Below are positions 22,244 through 34,880 of a DNA stretch of 64,000 bases, in pieces. Numbering within the stretch: the stretch's first letter is position 1; every line of letters starts with the position of its first letter. The DNA is taken from the NCBI RefSeq assembly GCF_029784135.1, contig NC_073745.1, positions 43,879,521 through 43,943,520 on the forward strand. Reading direction: 5' to 3'. The stretch is from Toxorhynchites rutilus septentrionalis. Lineage: Eukaryota; Arthropoda; Insecta; Diptera; Culicidae. The notes beneath the pieces are model-generated. The model did not search any database. It had not been told where the DNA came from and worked only from the letters and a program-made list of their open reading frames with translations. The position numbers were made by a program, and so were the translations under genes.

Positions 22244-23064
22244 ATGGTCCACTCTGACTGAACCAAATGGAGCATTTTTTAAGATTTGGTTCACTATGAC
22301 TGAACAAATTCGAAATATTTTTCAATCAAATAACAGTTGTGAGTCGAAGTGTGCCATTCTGTTATGAAAATTAGAGCGTGAGCAGTATTTCCACACGTAC
22401 AGATTTATCTGGAACGGTACAGATTTTTTCGTAATTTTTGGTACAAATTCTGTACGGTACAGAGTACAGATTTTCGTCAAAAACGAAAAGATTTTCAGAT
22501 TTTCTCCACTTATGAAATTTCTTACATTTTAACAAAGCAATATTAAGGGACATGACGACTTTTATGCCGCAGTATCGCCTGGTTTTCAGAAAAACTTTGT
22601 ATAAACATCATCAATCACACGAGTGATTTGCAAATGTAAATGTAGTATTTGTAGTAAATAAATGAGTTTTTTTTCATGCTAATAAAATAGATTTTTCTCT
22701 ACAACGAAGGTTTTCGATGGTGCAGATTTTTGGTACAGATTTTTGGAAGAAAATGTAAGATAAGAAAGATTTTTAACCCTTCTGGTACAGATAAAAATGT
22801 GGCAACACTGGGTGTGAGGCTGGAACTGCTAACACATTTGGTTGCGTTAAGCATAATAGTCTCTGCCATCTATTACAGGCATGAATGTGATTGCACGGCG
22901 AACATGTTAAAGCATATACTTAGACTGTATTCGTGAATAGAATCGTCGAATTCGAATTCATTGTCATCGCTAGAGTCTAAGTCTCACTCTGAAATAGTAC
23001 ATTTTGCGATCATTCACACAGAAGACCAGCATTTTTCACTGATCCGTTCAGTCACAGTGGACCA
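22244..23064. mobile_element. Putative MITE with TGGTCCACT ends
   Basis: The left end ATGGTCCACTCTGACTGAACC and the right end, reverse complement TGGTCCACTGTGACTGAACGG, form inverted repeats about 820 bp apart. Extra internal or nearby copies occur at 22284, 23219 and 23273. No open reading frame was recognised. Boundaries and target duplication are uncertain. Confidence 0.5.
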
Positions 23065-23294
23065 AGTTTATTTTTAATATACTCAGAATGTGCACATTTT
23101 ACACTTACGGTTTCAAGCACATTTCAACAAGGTTCCTATTAACTTCAAGAAAATAGATTTTTTGGTTTGAATTCGGCGCTTGAAAATTGTTGAAATTCAA
23201 TATACAAATGATTGATACATGGTCCACTCCGTCTGCACATGATATAGAGCCATTTCGCCATGGTAAATGGTACATGGTTCGCTCTGACTGCATA

Positions 23295-23453
23295 CTAAGA
23301 GGGGTTTTCGTTGATCAACCATTAAAATTTGGATCCGTTATTCATGTTGTATATGTAATTTTACCAATTTTATAAATGTGGTATGTAGCTTACATAATGC
23401 TTAATCAAATGTAATCAATAACTCGAAATTTTCAATTTTGCGACTTGGACATA
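23295..23453. repeat. MITE remnant homologous to 54825-54958 and 57178-57200
   Basis: GGGGTTTTCGTTGA, ATAAATGTGGTATGTAGCTTAC and AATAACTCG..ATT..AATTTTGCGAC occur in the same order as in the 54.7-57.2 kb MITE, so this is a paralogous site lacking the LINE found there. It is cut at 23453 by the left end of the Tc1-like element. Confidence 0.65.
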
Positions 23454-25057
23454 CAGTGATAGACATTCGTTTAGCCACACTTGAAAAAAACTTGAAACAC
23501 TTACAAAACAACTGGGAATGTTTTTATCGGGATACTTATTTGCTGGAGGGATAGTATATTAGGTCACTTTTATTGAAAGGACGTGCGTTACAATCACACA
23601 CACACACACACAAGGCGGCATCGGTGGATATAAACATTCAAACGTCGTTTTTTCCCAAGACATACATTTAGCCGTAGGGCATAAAAATCGAGTTTTCGCA
23701 TAATCACCAAGCCTTTATCTGTGTTTTTTGAAAAAAAAAATACTTGGGAATGTTCAATTTACAAGATAAATATTAGATGTGCAACGTAAGAAGTTGGTCA
23801 GATTAGTGCTTTACGTACAATTTAAAGGAATGGCGAAAGGTATTCCATTGACGGAAGAGGGGTGGAAAATAATAAAGATATTCAGTGAACAAAAGTTTTC
23901 TATTCGCTCGATCGTAACAAAAATTGGTCTATCTGAGAAAGTGGTACGGAATTTCTCTAAATAGTGCCAGAAATATGGGATATAACGACCGACAAATGGG
24001 AACACTAAAGTTACTTTGCGTCTTAAAGGTCGGATAAGACACGAAGCAACCAGGAAACGATGTCCTTCTCATACATTAAGGCAGAATCGGTTGTTCCAGT
24101 AACGAAAAGGCATATTGCGCGCATCTTGAATGAGTCATCAAACACCATATGGAAGAAACTTCAAGGGAAGTCGAAACTGACCGCCACCCATAAGCAGAAC
24201 CATCTCATTTTCGCCCGGCAATACATGGAATGGAAACTGGAATGGAGAAATGTTGTATTTTCCGGCGAAAAAAGTTCAATTAGGATGTCCCGGACTGTTA
24301 CAGTTGCTATTGGTACAATTTAAGTCGACGAAATGTCGTGAGATCGAAGCGAAACATTGGGGGCGGAAGTTTGACAGTGTGGGGAGCCGTTTCCTATCAC
24401 AGCAAACTTCCCATTTGTTTCATTTTCACCCGTATGAACTCCAAAAAGTATCTTCAATTGCTGGAGGACGTTTTGATTGGCCATATTGAGAATAACGCTA
24501 CCAAGGATGTCGTTTTTTCAGCAGTATTATGCATAGTTCCATGTTTCCAAGCAATCGAAGGCATGGTTTGCCGAGAAGGACATTCCGCTTCTTGAATTAC
24601 CTGCTGGCAGTCGATGCAATTCCATAGAGAACCTATGGAGAATCTTGGCCGAGATGGTCTATGCAAACGGATGACAATTTGACAACATTTCCAGTCTCAA
24701 GGCAGTAATTCAGGAATGCTGGGCTATAATCAATATGGCAACACTTTAAAAGCTGTCTGACTCGATGCCAAATCGAGTTTTCAAAGTGATCCGAAATGGA
24801 GGTGGACATACTAAATATTAGCTACCGATTGAACTCGAAATTTGCCGCACAAATTTTCTTTTATTGAAATTTTAGGATACGGCTAAACGAATGTCCACCC
24901 TGGTTCCACATATTTGAATTACTTAGAAAACAAAAAGTGAATTTATACTTTTTTTTTCAGAATGAATTCGATGAAAATAAACAATAATCGTCTTTTATGA
25001 GCAAAACTGTACAAAGAATTGAAAAATAGGGTGCGGCTAAACGAGTGTCTATCACTG
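23454..25057 (+). mobile_element. Tc1-like transposon, decayed, 1604 bp, TA-flanked
   Basis: The ends are inverted: CAGTGATAGACATTCGTTTAGCC on the left and its near complement GGCTAAACGAGTGTCTATCACTG on the right, each bordered by TA (23452-23453, 25058-25059). A second terminal-repeat-like sequence, GGCTAAACGAATGTCCACCC, lies internally at about 24880. A short CA repeat is at 23595-23613. The flanks do not belong to one pre-insertion sequence: MITE on the left, DD37E transposase on the right. That points to a composite origin. Confidence 0.8.
23830..24760 (+). pseudogene. Tc1-type (DD34E-like) transposase remnant
   Basis: Plus-strand pieces in shifting frames: a helix-turn-helix (GIPLTEEGWKIIKIFSEQK..SIRSIVTKIGLSEKVVRNF), a middle region (HRQNHLIFARQYMEW-like, then VVFSGEKSS at the first catalytic Asp position, which here reads GE), GGGSLTVWGAVSYHSK, and an ENLWRILAEMVY motif carrying the last acidic residue. 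Several frameshifts and stops separate the pieces. The GGGS.. VWG and ENLW motifs place it in the Tc1 branch rather than mariner. It is dead. Confidence 0.82.
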
Positions 25058-25059
25058 TA

Positions 25060-25690
25060 TACTTCCAGTGGTAACAAATAATTTGCTTTTGGCACCACAA
25101 CTACAAATCGCCTGCCAAACCGGAAACATATTTGGGAAATTTGACTTCTTTCTTATTCTGAATTTTTCATTAACATCTCCTGGTTTCATCGCTGAATAAA
25201 ATTCCTGCCCGGGGAGTTGAGAGAAGGCACACAATACATAAGTTCCGTCATCCATAATACAGCTTCTTTTTCTAAAAAAATCCGATTTCAACTTTCTTAC
25301 CCGTTATTTAGTTTCTATATTTTGTGTTGTGTATCGATCAAAAACTGACTGAACTTTGAATGTCTGTAGGCCTGCATTGACTTTCATTCACTCTCACTAC
25401 AATTTGTTTTACCCTTTTTTTACGACTATAGTGTTCAGGACTTCTCTGTAAGCAAGCTTCTACTTTCCTCACAGTTTCTGGATATCAAATTCATTCTTGC
25501 GACCAGAACTTGCTATCTTATTTACATTCAAGTTGTGTTTGAACGTATTAATCACTCTTGCTACAGTACTTTGGTTCACTTTAGCTTTATTAGTGATTGT
25601 TTGTTGGTACCACCGCGGATTTTGTAGTTGAAATAAGAAACTCACGTATTTTCACTTCTAATGACATTTTGCTACATATAGCACCCATAT
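25060..25690 (-). pseudogene. DD37E transposase fragment (N-terminus to mid catalytic core)
   Basis: Minus strand: MSLEVKIREFLIS near 25665, then after a frameshift NKAKVNQSTVARVINTFKHNLNV (helix-turn-helix), then CIMDDGTYVLCAFSQLPGQ (first catalytic block, with G replacing the E after the Asp) and FPVWQAICSCGAKSKLFVTTGSI. This is clearly related to the 5759-6757 transposase (MDDETYV..FRQLPG, VWQAICSCGKRS). It ends exactly at the TA bordering the Tc1-like element. The remaining third of the gene is not found on the other side. Confidence 0.82.
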
Positions 25691-25699
25691 TGATCAAAG

Positions 25700-28235
25700 C
25701 CGTATGAGAAATTCTCAGAAATTCTCTAACGGACAAACCTCTTCAATCCGCTCTTAATTTGATGTCAATATAATATTTTTGATATAGAGCCGTGTGAAGT
25801 AATGTTTTTTTCAGCCTCAGTCTTCAAAAACTAGTCAATCATTAAAACAATTCAGTCTTGCGTAGTACAGTCTACAAGTCTGGTGGTAACGATAGAACAA
25901 TACTGTCGAAAATGTACAGTAATATTCAATGAAACGTGCTCCTTCAAATAATTTCTACCTAGAACTACGACTGACAGGAGATAAAATGAAAATGTAAACT
26001 TTGAACATGCAGCATCTAGTAAAAAATTTCGATCTTACGACACAACCATTTCTTAATAAACCTAATAAACCACAGAGATGTTTCCATCAGTATCTAGCGC
26101 GCAATAAAAGTATGTATCTTTTTTAGATAAATAATTGAATAAGTGTAAAATGTTAAGCATTATATAAACGCGCAAAATCTCACGTTATGTTTGGCCTAAT
26201 TTATGTTCATCGAATTTTACCGACCAAAAATGGACTAATAAATTTTAATATATCAATACACCTGCGAAAATAAGCGTAGCTATCCACCGGGCATATCATT
26301 CTATCCAAGGGAAACATGTAGAATAAGATAACGAAGTCAACGCACGCACAAGCTAACGAACTGTTGTCTCCTTTCCCTTTTTTCTGTAACGCTGCTGACA
26401 CACGGCTTCCGTCAATACAATGGAAGCCTGGAAAAAGCGAAACATTGCGTCGCAAGCCCCACCCCTGTGTTATTTATCAACCAGCCGATACGAATAAAGT
26501 TCACTGTTTCATTTTCTAACCGGGAAGCAGTTCACATCAGGTGAAGCGGTAGCATAGTAGTAACATCAACAGACACAATTAGCAGCATCATATTGATGGT
26601 GGTCATCGGAAATTCCTTAATATTTGTTTTTCATGCTATACACAACAGTCCCCTGATATGTAAATAGTTTAAATTGTTGAAAACTAGAAGCATTTCAATT
26701 TTTCCATACATTTGTTCTGCTCTTTGGTGAGTTTCCCTACCCATGTCGTCAATAACGAGCAACGTATCGGTGATCAACGAAGGGGAATGTTTTAATGATT
26801 CCGTGAACATAGAAAAGAAGAAGAAGAAGAAGAAGAAGAACGAAGGTGAATATTTGGAGCAGAAATATTAGATCTCGCTGAGGCAAACTTTCAATATCGT
26901 CCTAGATACGAAGAAATGAATATCGCTTGTTCTTCCTTCGTTTCGGATTGAGCTGTGGACGCGACCAAATTATTTACTCGCTGATGTCTCTGTCATTGCA
27001 ATCATCACATTAAACTGACGCCATTCCATTGAGGTTCTGAGCTACACAATTGTGTGGGGAATCATCAAACTAGGTTATCATCGGTTCACCAAGAAAATAA
27101 TTGTTAAGTGATTTTGTGTGTGATTTGGTTTCGCTGGACAGTAGCAAAACTATCTCCACCAAGGATAACTAAGCTAAAAATGCAGGAAATATTAATGCAG
27201 ACACTTTTAAAGTCTTGAACCCTGAAATGTTGACACCGTTCGAGCACATAGTGAGGGATAGGCGGTACCAGGACCCTGGTTTGAATATATTTTGTTTTAA
27301 TATTAAACTCAATTCGTAATTTAATTTGGTCATATGATGATGAAAATTGTGGTTTTAAATAGTTCCTATCATAAGTAACAAGTTTCGGAAAATTCGGAAG
27401 GGCCGGCTGATTTGAGATGGAATTGCTCTATAATATTCGCGACCAATAGGGTCGCCTCTATAGCGTGGGTCCCATGCGATTATCATGGAAGGGATAGTTG
27501 TTAATTATGAGAGCCAAGAATAATGCCTGACTGAAGTAAGTGATCCGGTAAGTAAACGAAAACCGTCGACCACTCGACGAAACGAAAATCCCAAAATCTC
27601 ATGTGTCACAACACGCCAAGAGATTATTTTTGGGTAACCTGAGGAGGTAAACCTATACAGTTGATTGGACCGACTATATATTATACACTGCGTTCATAAT
27701 CATTTTTTTTGTGTTGCCAGAGATATGTAAGAAGTCGGTTGAATTGAAGTATATGGCGTAGAATATAATAACTATCTTCATTTATAATACTAGCCATTCG
27801 AACTTCATTGTTGTGTTCAAGCGCGAAACATTCAAAAAATTAAAATTCCAGTGTTTCATAATTATAGAACCAGATGGAAAAACTCTCACTCCTTCACAAA
27901 ATTAACGCCAATTTCGCATGAATAACAATAAGTTTCTGATTCGTAGATCATCTTTAGTTCTCAATCAGTTCAAATAACCCATTGGTTTCGATCAAGCTGC
28001 GCAATGTTGTAGTGTGTATCTCATTCTACGCATAGGCTACTGCTCGTTTAAGCTCTTCAAATCACTCATACTGCTTGTAAACTGCATCTACTGTTCGTAT
28101 GATCACTCCCCATAAGTTCTTGACAGGGTTTCGGTTTCGAAACAAGCTGACCGGTCCAGAATATGAAACCCCTATTCTTTAAACCATACCATGACATTCC
28201 GGATTTTATGAATTGAAAAAAAAATTAAAAAACTT
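25700..28235. other. Gene-free stretch with a small microsatellite
   Basis: No coding motif recognised. (AAG)n occupies about 26812-26840. A hairpin-like phrase GCGACCAATAGGGTCGC lies near 27439. Frames below 85 codons only. Confidence 0.45.
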
Positions 28236-28239
28236 TAAA

Positions 28240-28640
28240 CAATTATTTTAAAGCGAAATTAAAAACGATAGGTGTTCGGTTGCAAAGAACAAATTGTAGA
28301 TCGGTGAGAGAACTTGAATTTGGGTGGAAGAAACATCCAAGTGTATTAGACATTTTTAATTTAAAATTAAGATAGTTAAACACCAGTTAAAAACCACAAA
28401 CATCAATTTTTTTAACTTCCAAAATGTTCAGCGATTTCTTTGTTTAGTATACAAATAAACTATATGTTCCAGCTTATACGACCCTATGTGATTTAATCAG
28501 GACGAACTTTATGGATAAATATGCTTCCGAGGATAAACAATGCTAACTCCTTATTTTTATATTTTCGTCTAATATTATTGATACGTTTCGTATAATGTAT
28601 AATGGATTTTCTGAAGTTTAGAGCAAAGATAGTTTTAGTT
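28240..28640 (+). repeat. Divergent copy of the ACTCGATTATATACA repeat family
   Basis: AAAGAACAAATTGTAGA, followed by GAGAGAACTTGAATTT and GAAACA, parallels 35848-35900 in the same order. Beyond that core the similarity fades. No terminal motif was seen here. Confidence 0.5.
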
Positions 28641-29662
28641 TTGGGGGATTGAGCAATATGTTCAAGTGAAAAATGATTAGGTCGAGTTTATTATTGATTT
28701 GAGAAAAAACATCTCGGAGATTTGACTACAAGGAAACGCACACCGCTCACGATAAAGAAAAAATATGTTTCCTGAATACTTTAGTCTTCAGTCTGATATT
28801 GGGAGAGCTCACTCTGTTTTGTTTCAACGTTGGATTCCACTGAATATAGACTAGCTTTTTTTCAACAGCATGTATTCTTTCATTTTTTGATACCCAATGT
28901 GCAGCAGACGCACATTATTGAATGCAGTCTATGAAAAAAGAGCTTTGTTGATTTCCGCGCATATTTCTCACGACCTTTCGGGGCAAACAAGTACAAACCG
29001 ATCTTTTTCGCGGAACTATCGTCACCAAAGTCATCCCATCTGTTAACAGTTGGGTAATTTTTCATCCTCCCCCAACAAACCCGGTTCTGCTCTTTCTCTA
29101 GTGACAAGTAATGACAGCAAAATTAATGCAAAACAAAACAAAAAAAAAGGAGATCCAAATGTGCACTTCCTTTCATAACGCTGAAATGCATTTGCACAAA
29201 ACACTCTCCGATGCCTTTACATACCCGCGTAATAAAAGAAAATGCAAATGAAAAGGGTTGCACGGTTCGCAACCCGAATGGGGACTCTGGTTCTGTTTGT
29301 TTTTTTTCCTCCGGGATCAAAAAACGTGCAAAATGCATACACTACAGTCATCAGCAAAAGTTCCATTTCTATCCACCGTGCTCCGATGCATCGTGGGTGA
29401 TGACAATATTCTCGCTTCCCCCGCAAGTTGTGAACAGAGATGCTAGAACGAAGGGAATATCTATAGTTATGCATTTATGTGACAAAATGGCAAAATTTCA
29501 GTATAACAAATTGTTATCAATTTTCTTAGTTTCAATCAAAATTGTTGCATCATTTCTATCAAGAAAATTACCAGCGGGAGAGGAGTGCATACAAATTTCA
29601 GTACAATTAAACCAAGTATATTCAATCACCATTTTGATTAGGTTCAAATATTTACAAAGTAT

Positions 29663-29703
<41 letters not shown>

Positions 29704-30478
29704 ACACAGTTTGTTAAAACTTAAGTTAATTATTTTCAATTATCTTTGGTAAAAGAATATTCAGCAGAGTATTTTACATGATTGTGGTAAAGCAGCCATT
29801 TTGTGTTTTCATTTTTGCTGCTAATTTTCGTTGCGTTCCGTAAACAGCCCAGTATTCCAGTTACGTTAAAATACTAAAAGATGAATTTCATGTCAACTCG
29901 AATGGCCATCGCACAATGGTCCAGCAAATCCAACTAACCTTATTAACCAGCTTTGATTTGGTTCCAAGAATGTTCCTGTAAGACCTTTCCACACAGAGAT
30001 ATTTTAGTTTGAATTTTTTTTAGTTTGAAAATTACCCCTTCGTCTTTGATGATGAATAATTCAATTAACCATCAACGCACCGCACATCGAAAGGCAGTTT
30101 TGAAAACTCCAATAAATTCTGCACAAGGATAATTTTTCACTTTGACGAAAAAAAATTATTTGAATTTTTACATTTACAATACCTGAAAGTTGTAGCTTCA
30201 AAATAATGCGCATTTCATCGATATGCGTTGATTTTTCACGAAGTTCACGAAAATTTCCGACTTCGCACTCTGCTCCTCTAATTTATAGATAAAAAGTTGA
30301 CGACTTCAACAAAAGTTCATATTTTAATAAGGTCTAAAAAAAATCTAAAACATTGTCGAATACCGTAAACATTTTTCAGAAAAATGTGAATATTTCCGAA
30401 AGTTTTTCTTAGATGCATATCCAATTATTTTTAAAATCAGTAATTGTGCTAAGGCCATAAAATTTCAAAATGTAGTTG
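28641..30478. other. No gene identified; AT microsatellite at 29665-29701
   Basis: Open frames around 28880-29720 overlap on both strands, and none shows a domain. The longest (29211-29717) runs into the AT repeat and is not credible. The (AT)n tract is about 37 bp long. Confidence 0.45.
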
Positions 30479-30479
30479 C

Positions 30480-31176
30480 GGGGTGAAATTGATCAATCTA
30501 TGTTTCTGAGGTTTTTCCTGTGTCATATGCACAAAAATGTATGGAAAAACAACTTTTTCTTCACCTGAGGTCATTTAAATGATAATTCAAGGGTTTGAGG
30601 GGTTCAAACCACCTAAAGGTGTGCTCATGCCTTTCCATAACTCGATTAAAACACTGATCTGCAAGTCATCCGGAAACCTTTCGTATTATCCTAATGTGGA
30701 CAAAAACCCTTAAAATGGTCACCAATGAGCCAGTTTTGAAAAACCAAGACGTTCAATATGTCGCATGATGAGATGGGATTCTGGTCTTTCGTGGTGAATT
30801 TTTGTAAAATAGTTTTTTCTCACTTGTTTGGATAGTAATTACAAGTATTTCAGTATTACTTATTCAACTAATCAAGTATCGGCAAGAAGTGAATTAATAT
30901 GTTTAGCGTCTATAAATATTGTTTTGATGTGTTTAAAATATGTTTCTTTACAATAGTTAGAAATAAAAACGAATATGCTATTCAGAAAAATATGATTTTT
31001 TATGCAATTTAATAAGTGGTCCGTTGTGAGCCATTGACAAAAATAACGTACAGATGATTATTGAACATGTCATATTAAAAAGTTTAAAATTAGAATGCAT
31101 AATACATCTGAACATTTATGTTTGTATTCAGTAATACGTTTGATCAATTTCACCCCGATGATCAATTCGCCCCTGG
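30480..31176. mobile_element. MITE-like element with GGGGTGAAATTGATCAA ends
   Basis: GGGGTGAAATTGATCAA at 30480-30496 is the exact complement of 31140-31156. The right side repeats a variant of the phrase (CCCCGATGATCAATTCGCCCC). The interior is AT-rich without coding sequence. Confidence 0.6.
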
Positions 31177-31667
31177 ATTACGGTACACTATATCTCTATC
31201 GCTATCGCTATACTTCTTCCAAAAAAAAAACATGTAAAAGTACTTGTTAGAAAAACTTCTTCCCTGAGAAAGTGCCCATCTACCGACTTGCTGGAAATTA
31301 GTGTGGGCTATTCATATACTTTTTTTGAGAATTTAAAGGGATACCTTTTTGGGAAAAATGAATTTCAATTGATTTTTTTTTTCAGTGTATTTGAAAAACA
31401 TTGATTTTTTATTTAAATTTAAACAGTTTTCTACATTTTCTCCTTTGACCAATATTTTATAGGCATCATAACTATTGAATTAGAATGTTTTGTAAAAATT
31501 CAGAAAAAAATTGTTGGCCCTTTTCAAAAAATAGTCTAATTTTTTTTTAGGTTTCAAGAATGCAAATATGCTTAAATCTTTACAACCACAATGTTTTTCA
31601 CTGCTTTCTGCGATAATTCTGCCAACTTCTAAGACGAGTTGGTATAAAATTCGTCAATACTCGTATA
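31177..31667. other. No gene identified
   Basis: AT-rich, with several homopolymer runs and a short CTATATCTCTATCGCTATCGCT run near 31190. Nothing else supportable. Confidence 0.4.
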
Positions 31668-32492
31668 TAGGGGTAGTGAGGACAAAGTGGTCACCTGCTT
31701 GTTTGGTAGTATAACTATTGACTATAGATGCCGTATTGATGGTCACTTTATGTTTGAAGAATTTAATGACTTTTGAGTTACCCTGTACCTCAGAAGAGCT
31801 GTCGCATGTCAATATATAAATAAAAACAGAAATTACTCTCTCGATAACCATTGGGCCGTAGTTCTGTGCGCATGGTATCTAAGAAATTTCTCGTGAAATT
31901 TAGTTTATTCGAATTACTTTGATGTTTGGGGGCAAAGGTATCATAGGTGAATAACGACTTATAATGTTCTGTTTACTAAAGCTGATATACATCATTACTT
32001 TCTGCTCTTGAAGAGGTTCCTTTTGTGGCTTGGCCCTGAAAAACATGCCACTCCAACTAAACCAAGCCTCATTATGCGGAACGTTATGTGTTTCTTACCA
32101 CGTTTTTGTATGCCTTGGAAAACTTAAATTGAGACTCTAGGTGAATAGGCCAAGCTTATTTTATACATGTACCTACTATATCAAATATGACTTGAACAAA
32201 TTAGAACGAAAAAAAACGCATGAATATATCCTATTTAGCTTGATGAGTGCGAGTGACCACTTTGCCCCCACTAGGTGACCACTTACCTCCAAGAAAAAAA
32301 AACCGATTTTTCACCTTTTTTCTAATGATGAAAAATGTACTATTTTGATGTTTTATAGTAAAAGCCGTTTGCAATCTTCAACAACAATGAGTTCAACTAT
32401 AATATTCTTCGAAAAATGGAAATTAAAGCGGAATGTGGACGCTGGAAATGTGCATATTCCCTAGGGTGATCACTATGCCCCCGCTTCCCCTA
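31668..32492. mobile_element. MITE-like element with TAGGGG..GTGGTCACC ends
   Basis: TAGGGGTAGTGAGGACAAAGTGGTCACC (31668-31695) pairs imperfectly with the right end (32465-32492, complement TAGGGGAAGCGGGGGCATAGTG and on). A second phrase, GAGTGACCACTTTGCCCCCACTAGGTGACCAC, sits internally at 32250. No open reading frame. The flanking bases are TA-rich. Confidence 0.65.
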
Positions 32493-34870
32493 AAGCTATT
32501 CCACACAAAATTTATTCAATTGGTTTGATTGTTCACGCGAAATATTATTTTAATTCGATGCATTGCAAAATGCCCACAGATCCACAAAAAAAAATCTGGC
32601 ACCTCCGGCTGTAAGATATGCTCTTATGCAAACGAACCCGTTCCAGTCGGGAGGGAAAAGCTTTAATTTTTGGCTTTTCTCCCTTCACAAGAAGTGTTCC
32701 GTGTGGACCGCATCCATTCCAGAATGTGGCAAACTACCGGCCCAGCTTGATGTTTGTGGGTTTGAGGGTCAACACTGGTCGACAACTGCAGCTTTTAGGC
32801 CCACTGCCAAGACTTGCTGTGGGCTGCATGCAATGGTTCTAGTGACCGTATGCAGATGAGTCGAAACGTGCGGTGTTTATTCAAATATTTTTCCGGCTTC
32901 ATTTACTGGGCTATGGTTCGGTGGTTTCAATCTACCACTTGCGTGGGCGTAACCATAAGTGACGACACACTCGTTTTGCTTTGTTCTGTACTTAACTTTA
33001 GCGTAATTTAGCAGTGAAGGAGCGGAATTGATTGGCGAAATATATTTTCAACATCAGCTTTGCCGGAGTCTTATCCATGTCCATCATCCAGCCCCAAACA
33101 GCGTCGATTCTCACGTACTGCCTGGTTTGGTTTGACCGGTAAACGTGCTGGATGCAATGCCGAGAAAAAAAGCATTTTGTTTCCAAACAAAGTGTGCAAC
33201 GCTGGGCAGGAACACAAAAGCGGTGACAACGGGCGGATCGTATTATCTATTCCGCTCTCCCGCTATCTGCTATCAACTCGGACAGCAAGGGCAATTGCGG
33301 CGGCGAAAGCGGCAGCGGCAATAGTCAAAAACACACTCGAATGTAAACAACACGTTTTCTAACGCTTTTCACGTATCGCAACAAAGAAGAAATTTTTTTT
33401 TCACCCATCTTTTGTGAAAGTTTTGCGATTCGTGCCCGATCGCGGAGTCGTTTTGTAGTCACCCGTGTATACATATACAGTTATTGTAATCACATCACCA
33501 AACGAAGCGCCAAAAGGTACCACATACGTGATCATGCTGTAATAGTGGGGTATCGCTGGTTGTTTGACTCCGATTGTTTTCAAACAATCCGAAGGGGAGT
33601 GAGCAGTCAGCGTTCCGTTGCCGGCTCTGAATGCGAGCTGTCACGCGACGTTTGACAAGAGGCGGAATAGGACTGAAGTAATTTGCATTCGATAATGTAT
33701 AAGTTGTGTTTTTTTTTTGTTTGCTACTACTATTCAAAGCGGCTTTTGTGCACGACTCTCCGACCTGAAAGCTGTCGCAACACATGCGCTAATTCAGAGC
33801 TCATCATCAATCGGTTCGGTTTGATGCCTAATGACGAGCGGAAAATCATTGCTCTAAACAACTCCGCCTTGAGTTGGCCTCTGGACCCGTGATTAATCTG
33901 GAAACGACTCGAAGGTGTCAGTCTTTATTCATTTCACTTTTCCGTGCCTCTTGCATGTCCTTCGGTAATTTTCTCAGAAACGTTGCTGTAGCTGTAATTT
34001 AACCAATTATAAGTGGTCTCCGTAGTCGAACCGAGCCCAGTTGGTACTGCGCGAAGTGCTTTTCAAACATTTTTTTCCTCCGCTCAAGAATTCATTGGCA
34101 GAATCGGGTGGGTTCAAATGATCTGGATAATCTTTAGATCGTCAGAGGATTAGCGTACTTCGGTTCTAGAACCAACCTTAGCACCCAAATCATTGACGAT
34201 CGTCTATTGGGGGTATAACTTATCTGTTATTTTATTTTCCTTGGTTGGTCTTCAAACGACTGAGGGAGAGAGCGCATGGAGGAGGTTTCGTGTCGGGCCG
34301 GCAAGGTGCATATAAACAACACCCATCAATATGTTTTGGTTGGAAGCTGCCTCATTGGTACCGGCGAACGAACGATGGGGTTGTTCTTTCGTCAAACATT
34401 CACCATTGACATAAAATAACAATTCTATTTCCATGAGAGTGTTTTAAAAATTCAGACAAATTGTCGTTTGATAGATTGCTGAAACGCTCGAAATGTAAAT
34501 GGTCAAAAATCTCATATTTAGTTATCTAATTGAAAATTCCTCAGAGGTAACAATATTTTTTAAATTTTAATTATATTTTTTGTGAGTGTTATTGATGAGA
34601 GCTTCATCCCTTTTATGCTATTTTCGACTACACTTCAGCTCGTATATCATGGCCATGATTTTCATCCGCTCAAGAGATTGAAAATCATTTAAACAAAGTG
34701 TTCTCCCAATCTCACTGGGAAGGTTTAACAATGTCAACTCAAATCATATAGACGGTCAACTGACATCACCAACTTTCGAATTCACGCGATTTATGATCTC
34801 TTTGTGCAACCACAATATATGATCGGAAACGGAAACGGAGGACCTATAGGAATTCCCGTTTAGAACCATA
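32493..34870. other. Largely unique DNA, no gene identified
   Basis: Mixed base composition with a GC-richer portion at about 32560-33480 that includes GCGGCGGCGAAAGCGGCAGC. Overlapping frames up to 100 codons on both strands lack domains. It may contain untranslated or regulatory sequence of an unseen gene, but no splice or promoter evidence is strong enough to call. Confidence 0.4.
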
Positions 34871-34880
34871 AATAACTTTC

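Noticed and set aside
29211..29717. 168-aa open frame
   Set aside because: It overlaps other frames on both strands, ends in an AT microsatellite and contains no recognisable domain.
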